From Prorocentrum cordatum (lineage: Eukaryota > Sar > Dinophyceae > Prorocentrales > Prorocentraceae), in the NCBI GenBank assembly GCA_963575745.1, contig CAUYUJ010006369.1, positions 324,945 to 388,944 of the forward strand: a DNA stretch of 64,000 bases, given 5' to 3'. The position numbers and the translations under genes are program-made. Positions within the stretch are counted from its first letter, which is position 1, and every line of letters starts with the position of its first letter. The notes beneath the pieces were generated by a model. The model saw nothing but the letters and a program-made list of their open reading frames with translations. It was not told where the DNA came from and searched no databases. Positions 9,074 to 19,528 of the stretch are shown here, in pieces.

Positions 9074-10379
9074 ATGGCGGCAGCTGCTGCCCATCCTGTG
9101 GTGGCCGCCGGGCTGCAGGAGGGTGACTTCCTCCTGGTGGAATATACGGTGTTCCCAGGCGTGCTGCACGAGAGGCTCCTCATTTTGGTTCCAGATGCGG
9201 GAGGCCAGGCGTGCACGTTCACCCCGGACGACGACAGCTACGAGGAGGACCTCTACGCGCCCGCCGACGTGCAGCGCTGGCTGCCGTGCCTTGGAGGCCG
9301 CATGGGCGCCTACCCGCCTGCGGCAGGCGCTGGGCACGTGCACGGTTTCCGCGGCGTCCCTGCGCCTGTGCGGATCGCGCAGGTGCTGACCGCTGCGGCT
9401 GCGCGCCTCGGCGTGGGCCTCACGGCGGGGGCGACGGTGGTGCCAAACCTTGGTTGCGCGGCTGGCGGGCCTCGGCCCCGCCCAGGCCTGGCGGCCGGGG
9501 CGCCCCCTGCTGCGGTTGCAGGCGCGCCGGCTGCCGGCGGAGCCGCGGCTGCAGCCCTTCCACCTGGCCTGCTGGTGGCCGCCCCGCCCCTTGGCGCAGC
9601 AGCTGCGGCCGCTGCTGGCGCGGCCGGTGGCGTGGCTGGCTTGGCGGACGCCTTGGCGCCCCCCCCCAGCGGGAGGCGCAGTGGCCGCGGCCCCAGCGGC
9701 CCTGCCTCCACCGTTGGTGGGCGCCGCCCCCCCTGCCGCGCCTGCGCCGGCGGCCGTGGCGCCAGCCGTAGCGGCGGCTCCGTTGGACGCGAGGATCCAG
9801 GCGGTCGCCTACGACCTCCAGGGCCAGCGGCACCGGGACTTCCGCACGACGGTCATGGCCATGACCGAAGGCAGCTTCCCCGACTGGCCTGCGCGGGGCC
9901 CCAGGACGGCGCTGTGGTGCCTCAAGTTCATGGAGGCGCACGGTGGCACCCCGATTGGCCGCCACTCACGGTGGCTCTCGGAGGCGCGGCTCCAGGGGCA
10001 TGAGCCCGGCGTCGAAGAGGACGAGAGAGCGTGCAGTACGCTGGAATACATGGTGGTCTACGACCAGCTCAACGTGGCGAACCTCGCCGCGGGCGAGATG
10101 CTTGCCAGGGCGGTGCAGCTTCAGGAGGAGCGCTGCCGCGACCACGTGGCGCCCGCCGTAGACTCGACGAGCATGGAGTCGCACGTGCTGCCCGGCACGG
10201 ATCAGCTGCGTGGGAACGTGTGCGTGTCGCCAGCACCCCAGGACTTCTGCAAGGATGAGCTGACTAAGACGAACGCCTACAGGAAGGAGCAACGAAAAGC
10301 CAGAGAGAAGCGCGACTTGGCCCGCAAGCGCAAGAAAGGGGCCAAGGGCGACAAGGGCTCCGGCAATGATGACAAGTGA
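9074..10379 (+). pseudogene. gag-like ORF of the PAT-like element, one frameshift
   Basis: The ORF starts at ATG 9074 in one frame (MAAAAAHPVVAAGLQEGDFL) and must change frame near 9660 to continue into DARIQAVAYDLQGQRHRDFR, EYMVVYDQLNVANLAAGEML and a Lys/Arg-rich tail (RKEQRKAREKRDLARKRKKG). It stops at TGA 10377. Total length is about 434 aa. The switch lies at a run of nine C (9659-9667), a typical site for an indel, sequencing slip or programmed slippage. The N-terminal domain is globular, the middle is Ala/Pro-rich, and the basic C-terminus would suit nucleic-acid binding. Position and layout suggest the structural (gag) protein. No CCHC knuckle is seen. Confidence 0.6.
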
Positions 10380-12790
10380 CCTCGGAGCGGGGGGTGGAGA
10401 TGGGCGCCCACCCCCGCCAACCTGCCCATCGGCTGGCACGGCAGCCGCCAGCCAGCCGCCTCCCGACCGTCGTCATGCTCGATCTGTTGTTCGGCAGCGG
10501 GACCTGTTTCCTCCTCCTTGCTTGGGGGCGCGCGGCGGTGGTCACAGTTTTGGGTCTGGTCGCCAGGGCAAGCGTCGCATGAGGGGCGCTTCGGACTGGC
10601 ACGACTGGGCTAACGACGCCATCGACGTCATGAACGTTGCGTGCGCCCCTGGGGCTCAGCCGTCCGCCGTCGGGATCTCCGAAGGCCAGCGGGCGTCTCT
10701 CGAGCGCGTGCAGTCTGCTTTCACCAGCCTGGCACCTCTTGCTGCTGATGATGGTTTTCCGGAAGGAGCTCTCGCTGACCTTTTTCGGGCTCTCCCCTTT
10801 ACAACTCGGGAGGCCCACGCCGGCCCTATTCGCGGGGCCAGATCTCGTGGCCCGACGTCTGCGACGACCCCGTGCCGCTCACGAGCGTCGTCGCTGGCCC
10901 GGACGCTCAGCGGCTTGGGGCCTGGAGCTCGAGGATGCTGCGTGATCGGGGCGAGGCAGATGCCCTCCTGCAGCAGGTTTGCCCTCGCGGGCCATACGTG
11001 GACCCGCACCTCTCTTTCTCGCCGGCGACTTACGCCGACTTCCTTGCTCAGATGCTGAAGCGCAAGATGATCTGCTTCCAGGCGGAGGACCCCAATATCA
11101 AGCCGATAGGTGTCTTCTGCGTGGCACAGAAGAGCAACCGTCTGAGACTGATTTTTGACACGCGCACGGCCAACGCCTACTTCTCGGACCCACCGGCCAC
11201 CGCGCTGCCCAGCGCCGCCGCCTTCGCCAATTTGGAGGCGCCAGGAGGCCGCGTGGTCATCGCCGCGGGCAACATCGACAACGCGTTTTACCGCCTCAAG
11301 ATGCCGGACGGTCTCTGCAGCTACTTCAGGCTCCCGCCGATCGACAGGCGCCACCTGGAGGCTCGCGGCATATCAGGGCTGCCCAGCGGGGGCCGGCTGC
11401 AGGCGTGCCTCGTCGTGCTGCCCATGGGTTTCTCTTGGGCGCCCCACTCGTGCCAGCTGGCCCTGAAGACGGCCGTGGCGCGCACAGGGGTGCCTGCCCA
11501 GCTCATCATCGAGGACGGGCTCCCGGGCGTTGTCTCGGGGCCTGACGCTGAAGCTGAGCCCGCCGCCGCCGGGTACGTCGACAACTATCTGTCGGTCGGC
11601 GCGGGCGAGGGGCGCGTCGACCAGGCCCTGGACCGCATCGCTGGAGCACTGGAGCCTGCTGGCCTGCGCGTCCACGCGCCTGAGCGGGCTGCGGAGTCCT
11701 GCAGTTTCTTGGGCATGGAGCTGCGGCGCGGTCGCTGGCTCGCCATCAAGGGGCGGTCCGTCTGGCGGCTCAGGTTCGCCATCGAGGAGCTGCTGCGGCG
11801 CGGGCGCGCATCGGGCCACCTGATGCGCGTCGTGTTCGGCCACCTGACCTGGTCCTCGATGGCGAGGCGCGAGGCGCGAGGGATTCTCAACGCCACCTAC
11901 GCCTTCATGGCAGCCGCCGGCGCGGAGGCGCAGTCGCTGTGGCCCGCGGTTCGCACGGAGCTGTGGCGCGCCCGCTGTCTGCTGCTGTTGCTGGTCGCCG
12001 ACCTGGCGGCGCCTTGGGCTTCGCGGCTGGTGGCCAGCGACGCGAGTGAAGAGGGTCTCGGGGTGCGCCGCCGGCAGGCTCCGAATGACCTCATCGCCCG
12101 CTGCGGGCGTCAGTGCGAGCGGTGGCGACGCACAGCCGAGGGAGGGGCGCGTGCCAAAGACAGAGCCCTCCTCCCTTTTCTGCGCCCGCTTGCATCGCCG
12201 AATCGTCGCCCATGCAGAATAACTTTTCTTTTCGCACATCCTTTCCGTTGCAGCCGGGCGATCCGCTGAATGGAGATTTGAGGGCCATGCCTGCGACGGC
12301 TTCGCCAGGCACGCCGGACGACGCCCCGCCACGAAGGAGCCCATGGAGATCTCCCAGAGCCCGACGAGCCCCGTGAAGGACCCCTCCCATGACCTCGGCA
12401 CGTTCGGCGTCTCGGAGGAACCGCCGATCTTGGGACTTCGACGAGGTCCCATCTGGTTTATTGGACGCGAAATGCTGGGGAGGAGTAGTGGCCGCGCAGG
12501 TCCAGGAGGGCCAGGACATCTTTGGTCTGGATGCCGACGCCTTGGTTGTTGCTTACATGCGCCTCTTGAGATCTTCGGCATGTCGTGGGAAGCGCGTCTT
12601 CGCCCTCGTTGATAACGTGCCGTTGTGTCTAGCCGTGGCCAAGGGGAGAGCGGCCTCTACCTATTTGCACCTCCCGCTTCTGAAGACATGTACGATGCCA
12701 CTTGCAACGTGAACGAGATTGCACTGCAGATGGATTCCGTCAGAACGCAACCCCGCCGACGCTCTTTCTCGAGGGCGGCGCTCCTGGTTT
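10366..12790 (+). pseudogene. Reverse transcriptase-RNase H (pol) of the PAT-like element
   Basis: The ORF overlaps the gag end by 14 bases (ATG 10366, gag stop 10377). It runs in frame 1 to about 10835, shifts, and then reads ISWPDVCDDPVPLTSVVAG onward to 12269. RT blocks visible are RLRLIFDTRTAN, NIDNAFYRLKMP, LPMGFSWAPHSCQ and the catalytic box GYVDNYLSVG (11571-11600), which has Asn where most RTs have the second Asp. RNase H starts with LVASDASEEGLGV (about 12030). It resumes in another frame with FDEVPSGLLDAKCWGGVVAA, VFALVDNVPLCLAVAKGRAA and RWIPSERNPADALSRG (12430-12775). A TGA at 12710-12712 interrupts it. The copy is inactive as read. Confidence 0.8.
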
Positions 12791-14026
12791 TCAGACTCCG
12801 CCGGCCGCCCTCGGCCCCCGCGGCAGGCCGCCCCGCGCGCTGGCGCGGCGGCGGCTGGCGGCCGGGCAGCCGCGGGTCCTGTGGAGGCCCGCGCGGCGCT
12901 CGGCGCTGGCGGCGTCGCAGGCGCGGGAGCGCCGCGCGGCCCTCGCCCGGCGCCCGCTGGCCGAGCGGCCGCCCCTGGGGCAGCTCAGCGCGCTGGAGAC
13001 CATGGCGGTGCGCTCCAACACGGAGTCGCAGCACCGCAGGGTGCTGGAGGAGCTCGTGGCGTTCTGCCAGCCGAACCGCGTGGATTGGAGTGACTTCGGG
13101 CAGCTGGACGCCACGGCGACCAGGTTTTTGAACCACCAGTTCGCCCAGGGGGCGCCCTCGAGCCAAGGTTCGTTGCTGCTGGCTGCGCTCGCCCTTCCTG
13201 CCAGGCCTCCAGGGCCCCTGGAAGGCCCAGCTGCCTCGGGCCACGCGAAGGTCGATCGCCTGGCAGCGGAGGGCGCCCGCCATGACGAGGGCGCCGCTGC
13301 CATGCTTCGCGGCCGCTGCGACGGCAGGCATGCTGGCCATGAGCGGCCGCCGGCGCATGGCGATCTGGATCTTGCTTACGTTCAGCTGCTACCTGCGACC
13401 GTTCGAGGCGCAGGGGCTGCGCGGGCTGTCGCTGGTCCGACCCGCGGATTTGGCGGCCTCCTCCGCGGGGAGCTGGGCCCCCCTCCTGCATCCCACCAGC
13501 GGAGGCCGCCCAGGCAAGACGGACTTGTACAACGAGAGCGTGGTGATCGACTTGGACCTGCACCTCTGGCCGCTGCTCGAAGGCCTGAAGGCCGTGGTGG
13601 CCCTAGACGAGCCTCTGGGATCTCACGCTGCCAGCGCTCAGTGAGCAGTTCCGCGAGATCGCGAGCCGGCTCCAGCTTCAGGCCCTCGACCCGACGCTCT
13701 ACGCGCCGCGGCGCGGCGGAGCGAGCTGGGACTTGCTGGAGGGCCGGCGGACGCTCGAACAGACGCAACGCCACGGGCGCTGGGCGTCGCCAGGCAGCAT
13801 GAAGCGGTACGCCAAGGAGGCCTACTTGCAGGATGCCATGACGCGGGTGCCAGAGTGGGCATTCGTCCTGGACAGAGTCGCACACGCCAACTTGCGCGAG
13901 ATGGTCGAGCTGGGGCCTGGCCTGCGGCAGCATCCGCGCCTGCGACAGCAGCTGCCCGCGCCCGCGCAGGCGCTGATCGAGGCAGGGCTGCCGCAGCTTC
14001 GGCAGCGCAGGTTCGGCGGCATCTGA
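12790..14026 (+). pseudogene. Tyrosine recombinase of the PAT-like element
   Basis: Three frames join into one recombinase. The first gives an N-terminal core-binding region (LETMAVRSNTESQHRRVLEE, FLNHQFAQGAPSSQGSLLLA; to about 13190). The second gives MAIWILLTFSCYLRPFEAQG (to about 13640). The third gives LWDLTLPALSEQF through KRYAKEA to the stop at 14024. Catalytic residues are visible: Arg of box I (13396, in YLRP), Y-x-x-R of box II (Tyr 13700, Arg 13709, in LYAPRRGGAS), His 13772 and Trp 13781 (RHGRW), and the nucleophile Tyr 13808 (KRY). This enzyme class recombines a circular cDNA into the genome. Two frameshifts inactivate this copy, but all catalytic positions are retained. Confidence 0.8.
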
Positions 14027-14029
14027 AGG

Positions 14030-14806
14030 CGCGCCTCGCTGATCAGTTGAGGGCTGCTCGTCGCGGGCGCTGCGGCACGTTCCTGGAACTTTTCGCTGGG
14101 GCGGGGAAAATAGCAAAGGCCTTAAGGGCCAACGGCTTCGCCGCGCTCGCCCTCGACGTTTTGCGCGGCCCCCTGGAGGGCCATCTTGAGCGCGCGCTTG
14201 AGAAAGTTACTTCGGGATGGCTCAAGAGTGGCCTCGTCCTGGGCGTTTGTTCTGGGGACCCCGTGTACAACGTGGACCCGGGCCCTGCGAAAGCCCTTGC
14301 GTGATTTTCAGTCGCCGACGGGCGTGCCCGATTTAAACGACAGCGAACGTGCCCGCCTCAAGACCGGCAATGCCACGTTCCATTTCTCTTGTCGCATCGT
14401 CTCGCTGTGCCGCAGTTTGGGAGTGCCTGTGATGATGGAGAACCCCCAAACATTACTCTTGTGGGCGGCTCCGCGTCTTGTGAAGCTCGCCTCGGGTGCC
14501 GATTCCGCCAGCAGCGCATGCCACCTTTGTCAGCATGGTGCGCGGTGGCGCAAGGCCACCTGAGTTCAAGGTTGGAGCGTCTCTAGCCTCGCGACTTTGA
14601 GTTGGAAGTGCGCAGGGAAGCATGGGCTTTGTTCTCGCACGAAGCTCCCGCACATAGAGTTGTCCGGCGCCGCTCCAGGAGGCCGCATGTGGACCAGCCT
14701 CGCGGCCGAGCATCCCCCTCGTTTCGCCGCTGCCGCCGCGGCTGTTCTCTCCCACTCGTCGGAGCAGGTGCATGGATTAATATTGGCTGACATGATGTGC
14801 AGGTAG
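14030..14806 (+). pseudogene. Methyltransferase-like domain of the PAT-like element
   Basis: Frame 1 reads a SAM-binding motif FLELFAGAGKIAKALRANGF (from 14080) and LALDVLRGPLEG. After a frameshift near 14245, frame 2 reads LGTPCTTWTRALRKPL (Cys at 14264), IVSLCRSLGVPVMMENPQTL (ENP at 14438) and, past a TGA at 14561, KCAGKHGLCSRTKLPH. A Rossmann motif I followed by a PC motif and an ENP motif is the order of C5-cytosine methyltransferases. The Dam-type enzymes reported for many DIRS elements have DPPY instead, and I see none. The assignment as C5-like rests on these short motifs only; another SAM-dependent fold is possible. Confidence 0.6.
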
Positions 14807-15140
14807 GTTCGCTGCCGGCCGGGGGCGAGGTATTGAATCTACTGCTAAACACACAGTGTTTCCCCGTGCGCCACCCCCTCGGTGCCGCCAACTACAGTGT
14901 TTTCGCATTGTTTTTGTCTTCCTGTAGTGGCTGGCGTCGCCCGCGTTGGCGGGCGTCTGCCTCCTCGCCGCCGCGGAATGTAGCAAAACACAGCATGTTT
15001 TAAGCATTGTGGGGGTGACGCACGGGGGTTCCCTTGCGTTTTCTGCATGGCCAACGTAAGGCATCTAAAGAAGCGTGTATGTCAACGGAAGCCCTGTGGG
15101 ACTCCGGCCTAACGGCCAGGCAACCCGTTTGGCGAAATAG
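14807..15140. other. 3' non-coding part of the PAT-like element
   Basis: About 330 bp between the methyltransferase-like frame and repeat B1. No ORF is seen. The stretch contains two similar ACACAGTGTTT / ACACAGCATGTTT phrases (14851 and 14988). Confidence 0.6.
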
Positions 15141-15287
15141 GTGCTGTTCTTATGTCTCGATCGTGGCTCGCAATGGCGAACCGGTGAACTTCGATCTCAG
15201 ATGGATTCGTGCCGCTCGAGCGCGCTCACAGGTAAAAGACTGAATCCTTTCAGCTTGCGCTGGCTGGCCGCCGAGGTAGCGTCTGCA
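15141..15287 (+). repeat. Split direct repeat B1
   Basis: 147 bp beginning GTGCTGTTCTTATGTCTCGA and ending GGTAGCGTCTGCA. It matches B2 (15431-15577) with only three differences by eye. Confidence 0.9.
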
Positions 15288-15293
15288 CTTGCT

Positions 15294-15379
15294 GGCAGGT
15301 TTTACATCGTGAAGCGAGGAAGGAGCGAACAGGCGGCCGCACGCGGGTTTCTCCGCGGCCGACTTGCTAAAGGCTCCGA
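15294..15379 (+). repeat. Split direct repeat A2
   Basis: Second copy of A, lying 6 bp after B1 and 51 bp before B2. This gives the diagnostic B1-A2-B2 right end. Confidence 0.9.
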
Positions 15380-15430
15380 CCCGCCCCCCCTACCCTTTCC
15401 TCTTTCTCCGCTCTGTATAGCCTGCAGCGG

Positions 15431-15577
15431 GTGCTGTGCTTATGTCTCGATCGTGGCTCGCAATGGCGAGCCGGTGAACTTCGATCTCAGATGGATTCGT
15501 GCCGCTCGAGCGCGCTCACAGGTAAAGGACTGAATCCTTTCAGCTTGCGCTGGCTGGCCGCCGAGGTAGCGTCTGCA
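15431..15577 (+). repeat. Split direct repeat B2 (element right end)
   Basis: Second copy of B. Similarity stops at GTCTGCA, exactly where a TA microsatellite begins. Confidence 0.9.
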
Positions 15578-15579
15578 TG

Positions 15580-15629
<50 letters not shown>

Positions 15630-15645
15630 CATATATGTATATAGG
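15578..15645. repeat. (TA)n / TATACA microsatellite
   Basis: ATATAT run with TACATA variants directly abutting the retrotransposon end. Confidence 0.95.
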
Positions 15646-16245
15646 TGTTTGTTTCGTCGGATGGATGTTGGAGCACATCAGTTCTGTAGACGACCCCCTG
15701 CTCGAGCCCTGAGAACGGGCGTCTCCAGGATCGCACCGCATCGCCATGCATTGGCGATGTGGCTCGATGTGGAGCCCGATTGTCTCCACGCCGACGGCGC
15801 CGATGCATCGCCGACGTCGCCGACGGATCGCGGATCCCGGATGCATCGGTTATGCGGCGCGATCTTCCGACCTCACCCACTCGGACTCCATTTGGGAGAC
15901 CCCTAGCGTTGCAGTGGGTTTCGCAGCAGGCCTTGTCGCCAGGATCCTGGCCCCTGTCCAGCCGGCATTGGCAGATCTGGCTAGAAAAAAGGGGAGCTGA
16001 CAGACGGGGTCTACCTGGATCGATGCTGGGGGTGTTGAGGGGCTTTGGGGTTATGAGTGGATACTAAAGGGGGTTACATATGGTTTCACCTGGTTTGTAA
16101 CTGGGTGGCGAACGTCCGCAGCCTTTTTTTTGGGGGGGGTAGCGATTTGGTCGAAGTGGTCGGCGCCCGCTCCGCAGAGTTGCCCCCCCAGGCTGGCTAC
16201 CCAGGGCTTGTGCAACCCCGGTGTAGGCCAAGTTGGGCCAGAATT
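15646..16245. other. Intergenic, no gene
   Basis: Contains small GATGCATCGC / CGCATCGCCATGCA inverted motifs (15735-15855) and no domain-like ORF. Confidence 0.5.
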
Positions 16246-16855
16246 CATCGAGTGACCTGCGGCCCATCTTGCCACCGTGCCCTGGGTGGCGGGTCAGAAT
16301 CCTCATGGATGCTTCTTGGGATCGCTTCGGAGGGCTGTCGGGGGCCTCGGGAGGCAGTTTGGAGGCCGCCTGGGAGCCTGTTGGAAGCGTTTTGGGGTTT
16401 CCTGGGGGCCTCTCCGGGCGTCGTGGGGGCCTCTGTGTCCTCTGTGGGGCCTCTGGGGGTCTTGGGAGCCTCTTGGGGGCATATTGGGGGCATCGTGGGG
16501 GCCTCTTGGGGCTCCTTAGCACCCATTGGTGCGGTCGTGGGTCACTCTGGGAGCCTTGGTGGCCATCTTGGGGGCCATCTTTGAGGAGATCTATCAACGG
16601 AGGCTGACCTAGCCCCCGCCCAAAAGACCAACCTGTTGCCAAGACCTGCGTAACATTAGTGTGGTCGGCCGTCTCGCCGAGGCCTCTGTGGGCGCCTTGG
16701 GTGCCTTTGGGGGGCCTCTTGGGGGTCTCTTGGGAGCCGCTGGGGGCATCTTGGGGGCCTCTTGGGGGCCTCTTTGGGCTTCCTGTGCACCCTTGGGTGC
16801 TTCGGGGGCCATCTTGGGGCCACCTTGGAGGAGATCGATCAAAGGACGGGCAATG
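16246..16855. repeat. CCTCTTGGGG minisatellite block
   Basis: Opens with CGGCCCATCTTGCCACCGTGCC, also seen ahead of the minisatellites at 40387 and 47310. Degenerate GGGGGCCTCTTGGGGGC units follow, with two sub-blocks separated by a spacer at about 16585-16670. Confidence 0.8.
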
Positions 16856-16979
16856 CTCCAATAGCCCCCGCTCAGTCTTACCCGCCCTTGAACACAGAAG
16901 TAGCACCCGGGCCTCAGCATGTTCAGCGATTCCGTATGGATAGGCAGCCTCTGGGAACCAACACGGAGCCCATGTGCGC

Positions 16980-17165
16980 GATGGGGCGAGGTGCGCCACG
17001 CGTGCCAGGCGCTCTAGGTGTGCCAGACACTCCTAATGCCCCAGCGAGCCAGGCACGCCTCGCGCGCCAGATGCGCCACGTGCGCTACGTGCGGCACGTG
17101 TGCCGCATGGTCCAGCCGGCGCGCCACGCCCAGGGCACGTGCAGAATGCGCCACCCGCGCGCGTG
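16980..17165. repeat. GCGCCACGTGCGC-type degenerate tandem repeat
   Basis: About 14 imperfect units of 10-13 bp (GGTGCGCCACGCGTGCCAGGC, ATGCGCCACGTGCG and similar). Confidence 0.6.
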
Positions 17166-17364
17166 ACAGCACACATCGGGAACCATGTCGGCCCCCACTC
17201 GAAAACCAGTGCACAATCCCGGCGGGGACGTCATCCTGGTGTCTAGGGGGCCTGCGCACAGCAGGCAGTATGCCAGCAACCCAGCGGCCCTTGTCACACA
17301 CCAGCGGGCGGGTAGCGGGAAGCCGCGCACGATCCAGAATTAGCCGCGACGTGCATGTTGGATT

Positions 17365-17518
17365 AAGTCGGGTCTGTCCCTCTACAGGAGGAATGTTCAA
17401 ACATAGTAAAACAATAGTCTGGGGACTATGATTTGAGTAATGGTTTGCTTTTTGAGGTTATGTTTCTGATTTTTTATTTTTCGTCCAACATCCCCCTGTA
17501 GAGGGACATGCCTGACCT
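17365..17518 (+). mobile_element. MITE family A, copy 5
   Basis: The best preserved copy. Left AAGTCGGGTCTGTCCCTCTACAGG and right CCCTGTAGAGGGACATGCCTGACC are near-perfect 24-bp inverted repeats, flanked by TA (TTA|AGTC ... GACC|TAA). 154 bp and non-coding, so presumably mobilised by a transposase elsewhere. Confidence 0.85.
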
Positions 17519-17964
17519 AAATGTTGTACTGTGTTTTGACAGGGATGGTGGCCTTGCGGAAATCAGGCGCTATGAGGGCACCCCCGCCGCCCCGGTCAAA
17601 AGACAATGCAGCATGTTCGCGGGGCCCACGGTCATGACCCAAGATTTTGCCCAAACATGTGTTTCGTTTTGTTTTTGGTATTAAGCATCGGTTAACCGAC
17701 CCCCATCCCCCATCCCCATCCCCTTCGAGACCCCCACCAAATTACCCCTCCAAATGGGGATACACCCCTCGAAGCCCGAAGGGAACGGCCTATATCCCCA
17801 TCTAGGGGGTAAATCGGCTAGTGGGGCCCAGGCCACGCCGCTGGGGATTGCGATCGGTTCAGCGATACGTACTCAGATATGTATTGGGTATGTGTTGGCA
17901 TAGTTCCTGCTAAGTAGGCTCCCGGTCGCCTGGGGAGGGGGTGTTTCGGGGCTCAAAAGACGGG
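17519..17964. other. Intergenic
   Basis: No gene. Positions 17699-17800 are rich in CCCCATCCCC and ACCCCTC units. Confidence 0.5.
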
Positions 17965-18110
17965 GGTCAATGCAAACGGGGGTTTGTCAGAGCGCCTGAT
18001 CTTGCAGCTTCCTGCAGAGCCACGGTTGCATTGATTCGGGCTAGGGTGCAGGATCTTGCAGGAGCTTGCATGATCTTGCAGGATTCTGCGAAGCCTGACT
18101 GGCCCGGGTC
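17965..18110. repeat. GATCTTGCAG dispersed repeat, copy 2
   Basis: GTCAGAGCGCCTGATCTTGCAG plus three further GATCTTGCAGGA-type units, matching 2826-2945. Confidence 0.6.
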
Positions 18111-18898
18111 TGGATTGACCTGGGGCATTCGAGCCCCGAGTGTTTACTAATGGGCAACAGTGGTACCCCCCCCGACGGGGGAAAAACGGGGTCGGAAGAG
18201 GAAACTTCCAAAACCACTCACGCCCTAAAGGGCTGGTGGGATTTATGTATTGGCTCGAGTTCGGCCTCTGTGGGGGGGTCCTTGGGATGCTTAGTTGTTA
18301 GAGCCATCCTGTGGCCGGCCGTCTTGGTGCCTCCTGCAGGGGTGTCGGAGGTTATCGTGAACCATCTCCAGCAATCTTGGGCCATTTGTGGGCCCAAGCG
18401 GGCCGTCTGACACCTCGCGCCCCCAAACACGCAACAAATCGAAAGGATGGCCCGAAGCTGGAGAAGAGGGGCTCCTGGAAGAGGGAAGGGAGCTGCCACT
18501 ACCACCTGCACCCCGACAGAGGGCTGGTGGGAGATGCCCGGTAGTTACCAGTTTGAAACATATCACTATCCCTATGTTTGACATCACCTCACCTCGATGC
18601 CGATCTTAAGGATTCCCTCAGTTTCTGAGGGCCTATCCCTGAGATTGTCATCGCTGTTTGCTCGCCCATCTTAGGGATAGGGAGATGTTCGAGGCTGGTC
18701 AGGTAGGCGCAGTAGGAGGCGTGCGTTCCGCTTTGCGGCGGCGCCCTCGCGCACCCCAGGCCCAGGGGAGGCCGCGGCAGACGGAGACATCGGGGGGTCT
18801 CGCGGCGGACGGCTGACGCTCTGCCCTCCCGCCTGCCTCCTGCTGCAACGCCCAGCCCGACCAGCCGGCCGGGGCGGCCTCCTCGAGGCCTGGTCTCA
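18111..18898. other. Intergenic, nothing recognised
   Basis: No domain-like ORF or repeat found. Confidence 0.5.
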
Positions 18899-19528
18899 GG
18901 TCGGGCACGGTTTTTCTGCAGGGGGACTATTCACAAGTAGTCAAACAATTCTCTGGGGACGATTTTTATACCATTGTTGAGTATTGTTGGGTTGTTCTTT
19001 GTTTAATTAAGTTATCCCAGTGCGACCCTACCTAGGAGTTGGAGCCCCTAGGAAAGCAGCATTAGTAGTGACAGTAAAGCCAAGCTACAGCTACGATAAA
19101 GCTAAGCTACAGCTAAGCTACAGCTAAGCTGCAGCTAAGCTAAAACTAAGCTAAAGCTAAGCTAAAGCTAAGTTAAGGTCAGTTAAAGCTAAGCTAGAGC
19201 TAAGCTAAATCTAAGCTAATGCTAAGCTGCAGCTAAGCTACAGCTAAGCTAAAGCTAAATTTAAGTTACAGCTAAGCTAAAGCTAAGCTACAGCTGGTCT
19301 AAAGCTAAAGCTAAGCTAAAGCTAAGCTAAAGCTAAGCTAAGCTGGGTGAACCCAGGGGGCGCAACTGGGGGAACCGCGGGGCGGATACTGGGGGAACCA
19401 ACCGGGGCGGGCCCCACTGCCCGGCCCTTTAAGCTTACCGAGTAAGAACCCTTCTAGGCAGAGCCTAGGTAGGGAATTATTTTTTACTTGTCATCCAAAT
19501 TTTGCCTGCAGGAGGGCATGCCCGACCT
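18899..19528 (+). mobile_element. MITE family A, copy 6, split by an insertion
   Basis: The left half (GGTCGGGCACGGTTTTTCTG ... TCTCTGGGGACGATTTTT) ends near 19025. The right half (TTTACTTGTCATCCAAATTT ... GCAGGAGGGCATGCCCGACC) resumes at 19475. Together they form one family member. The intervening 449 bp are a second, younger element. Confidence 0.75.
19026..19474. mobile_element. TIR element nested in the MITE, with AGCTAA satellite
   Basis: Starts CCCTACCTAGG (19026-19036) and ends CCTAGGTAGGG (19464-19474), a perfect 11-bp inverted repeat. The interior 19078-19342 is a tandem array of AGCTAAGCTAAA-type 6/12-bp units. It interrupts MITE copy 6, so it inserted later. A target duplication is not evident. 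Confidence 0.7.

Larger units (their letters stand above)
8548..15577 (+). mobile_element. PAT-like (DIRS-order) tyrosine-recombinase retrotransposon
   Basis: A 7.03-kb element bounded by split direct repeats in the order A1 (8548-8633), coding region, B1 (15141-15287), A2 (15294-15379), B2 (15431-15577). This is the arrangement known for PAT, kangaroo and Ngaro elements, which integrate through a circular intermediate using a tyrosine recombinase instead of a DDE integrase. Modules in order are a small Cys-rich membrane ORF, a gag-like ORF, RT-RNase H, the recombinase and a methyltransferase-like domain. A methyltransferase plus split direct repeats fits PAT/kangaroo better than Ngaro. No target-site duplication is seen, as expected for this group. 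Several frameshifts and two in-frame stops make this copy non-autonomous. Confidence 0.85.

Noticed and set aside
9310-9965. Minus-strand ORFs inside the PAT-like element
   Set aside because: Shadow frames opposite an Ala/Pro-rich coding region.
15577-16075. (TA)n next to B2 as a promoter or telomeric feature
   Set aside because: Ordinary microsatellite; no supporting signal on either side.
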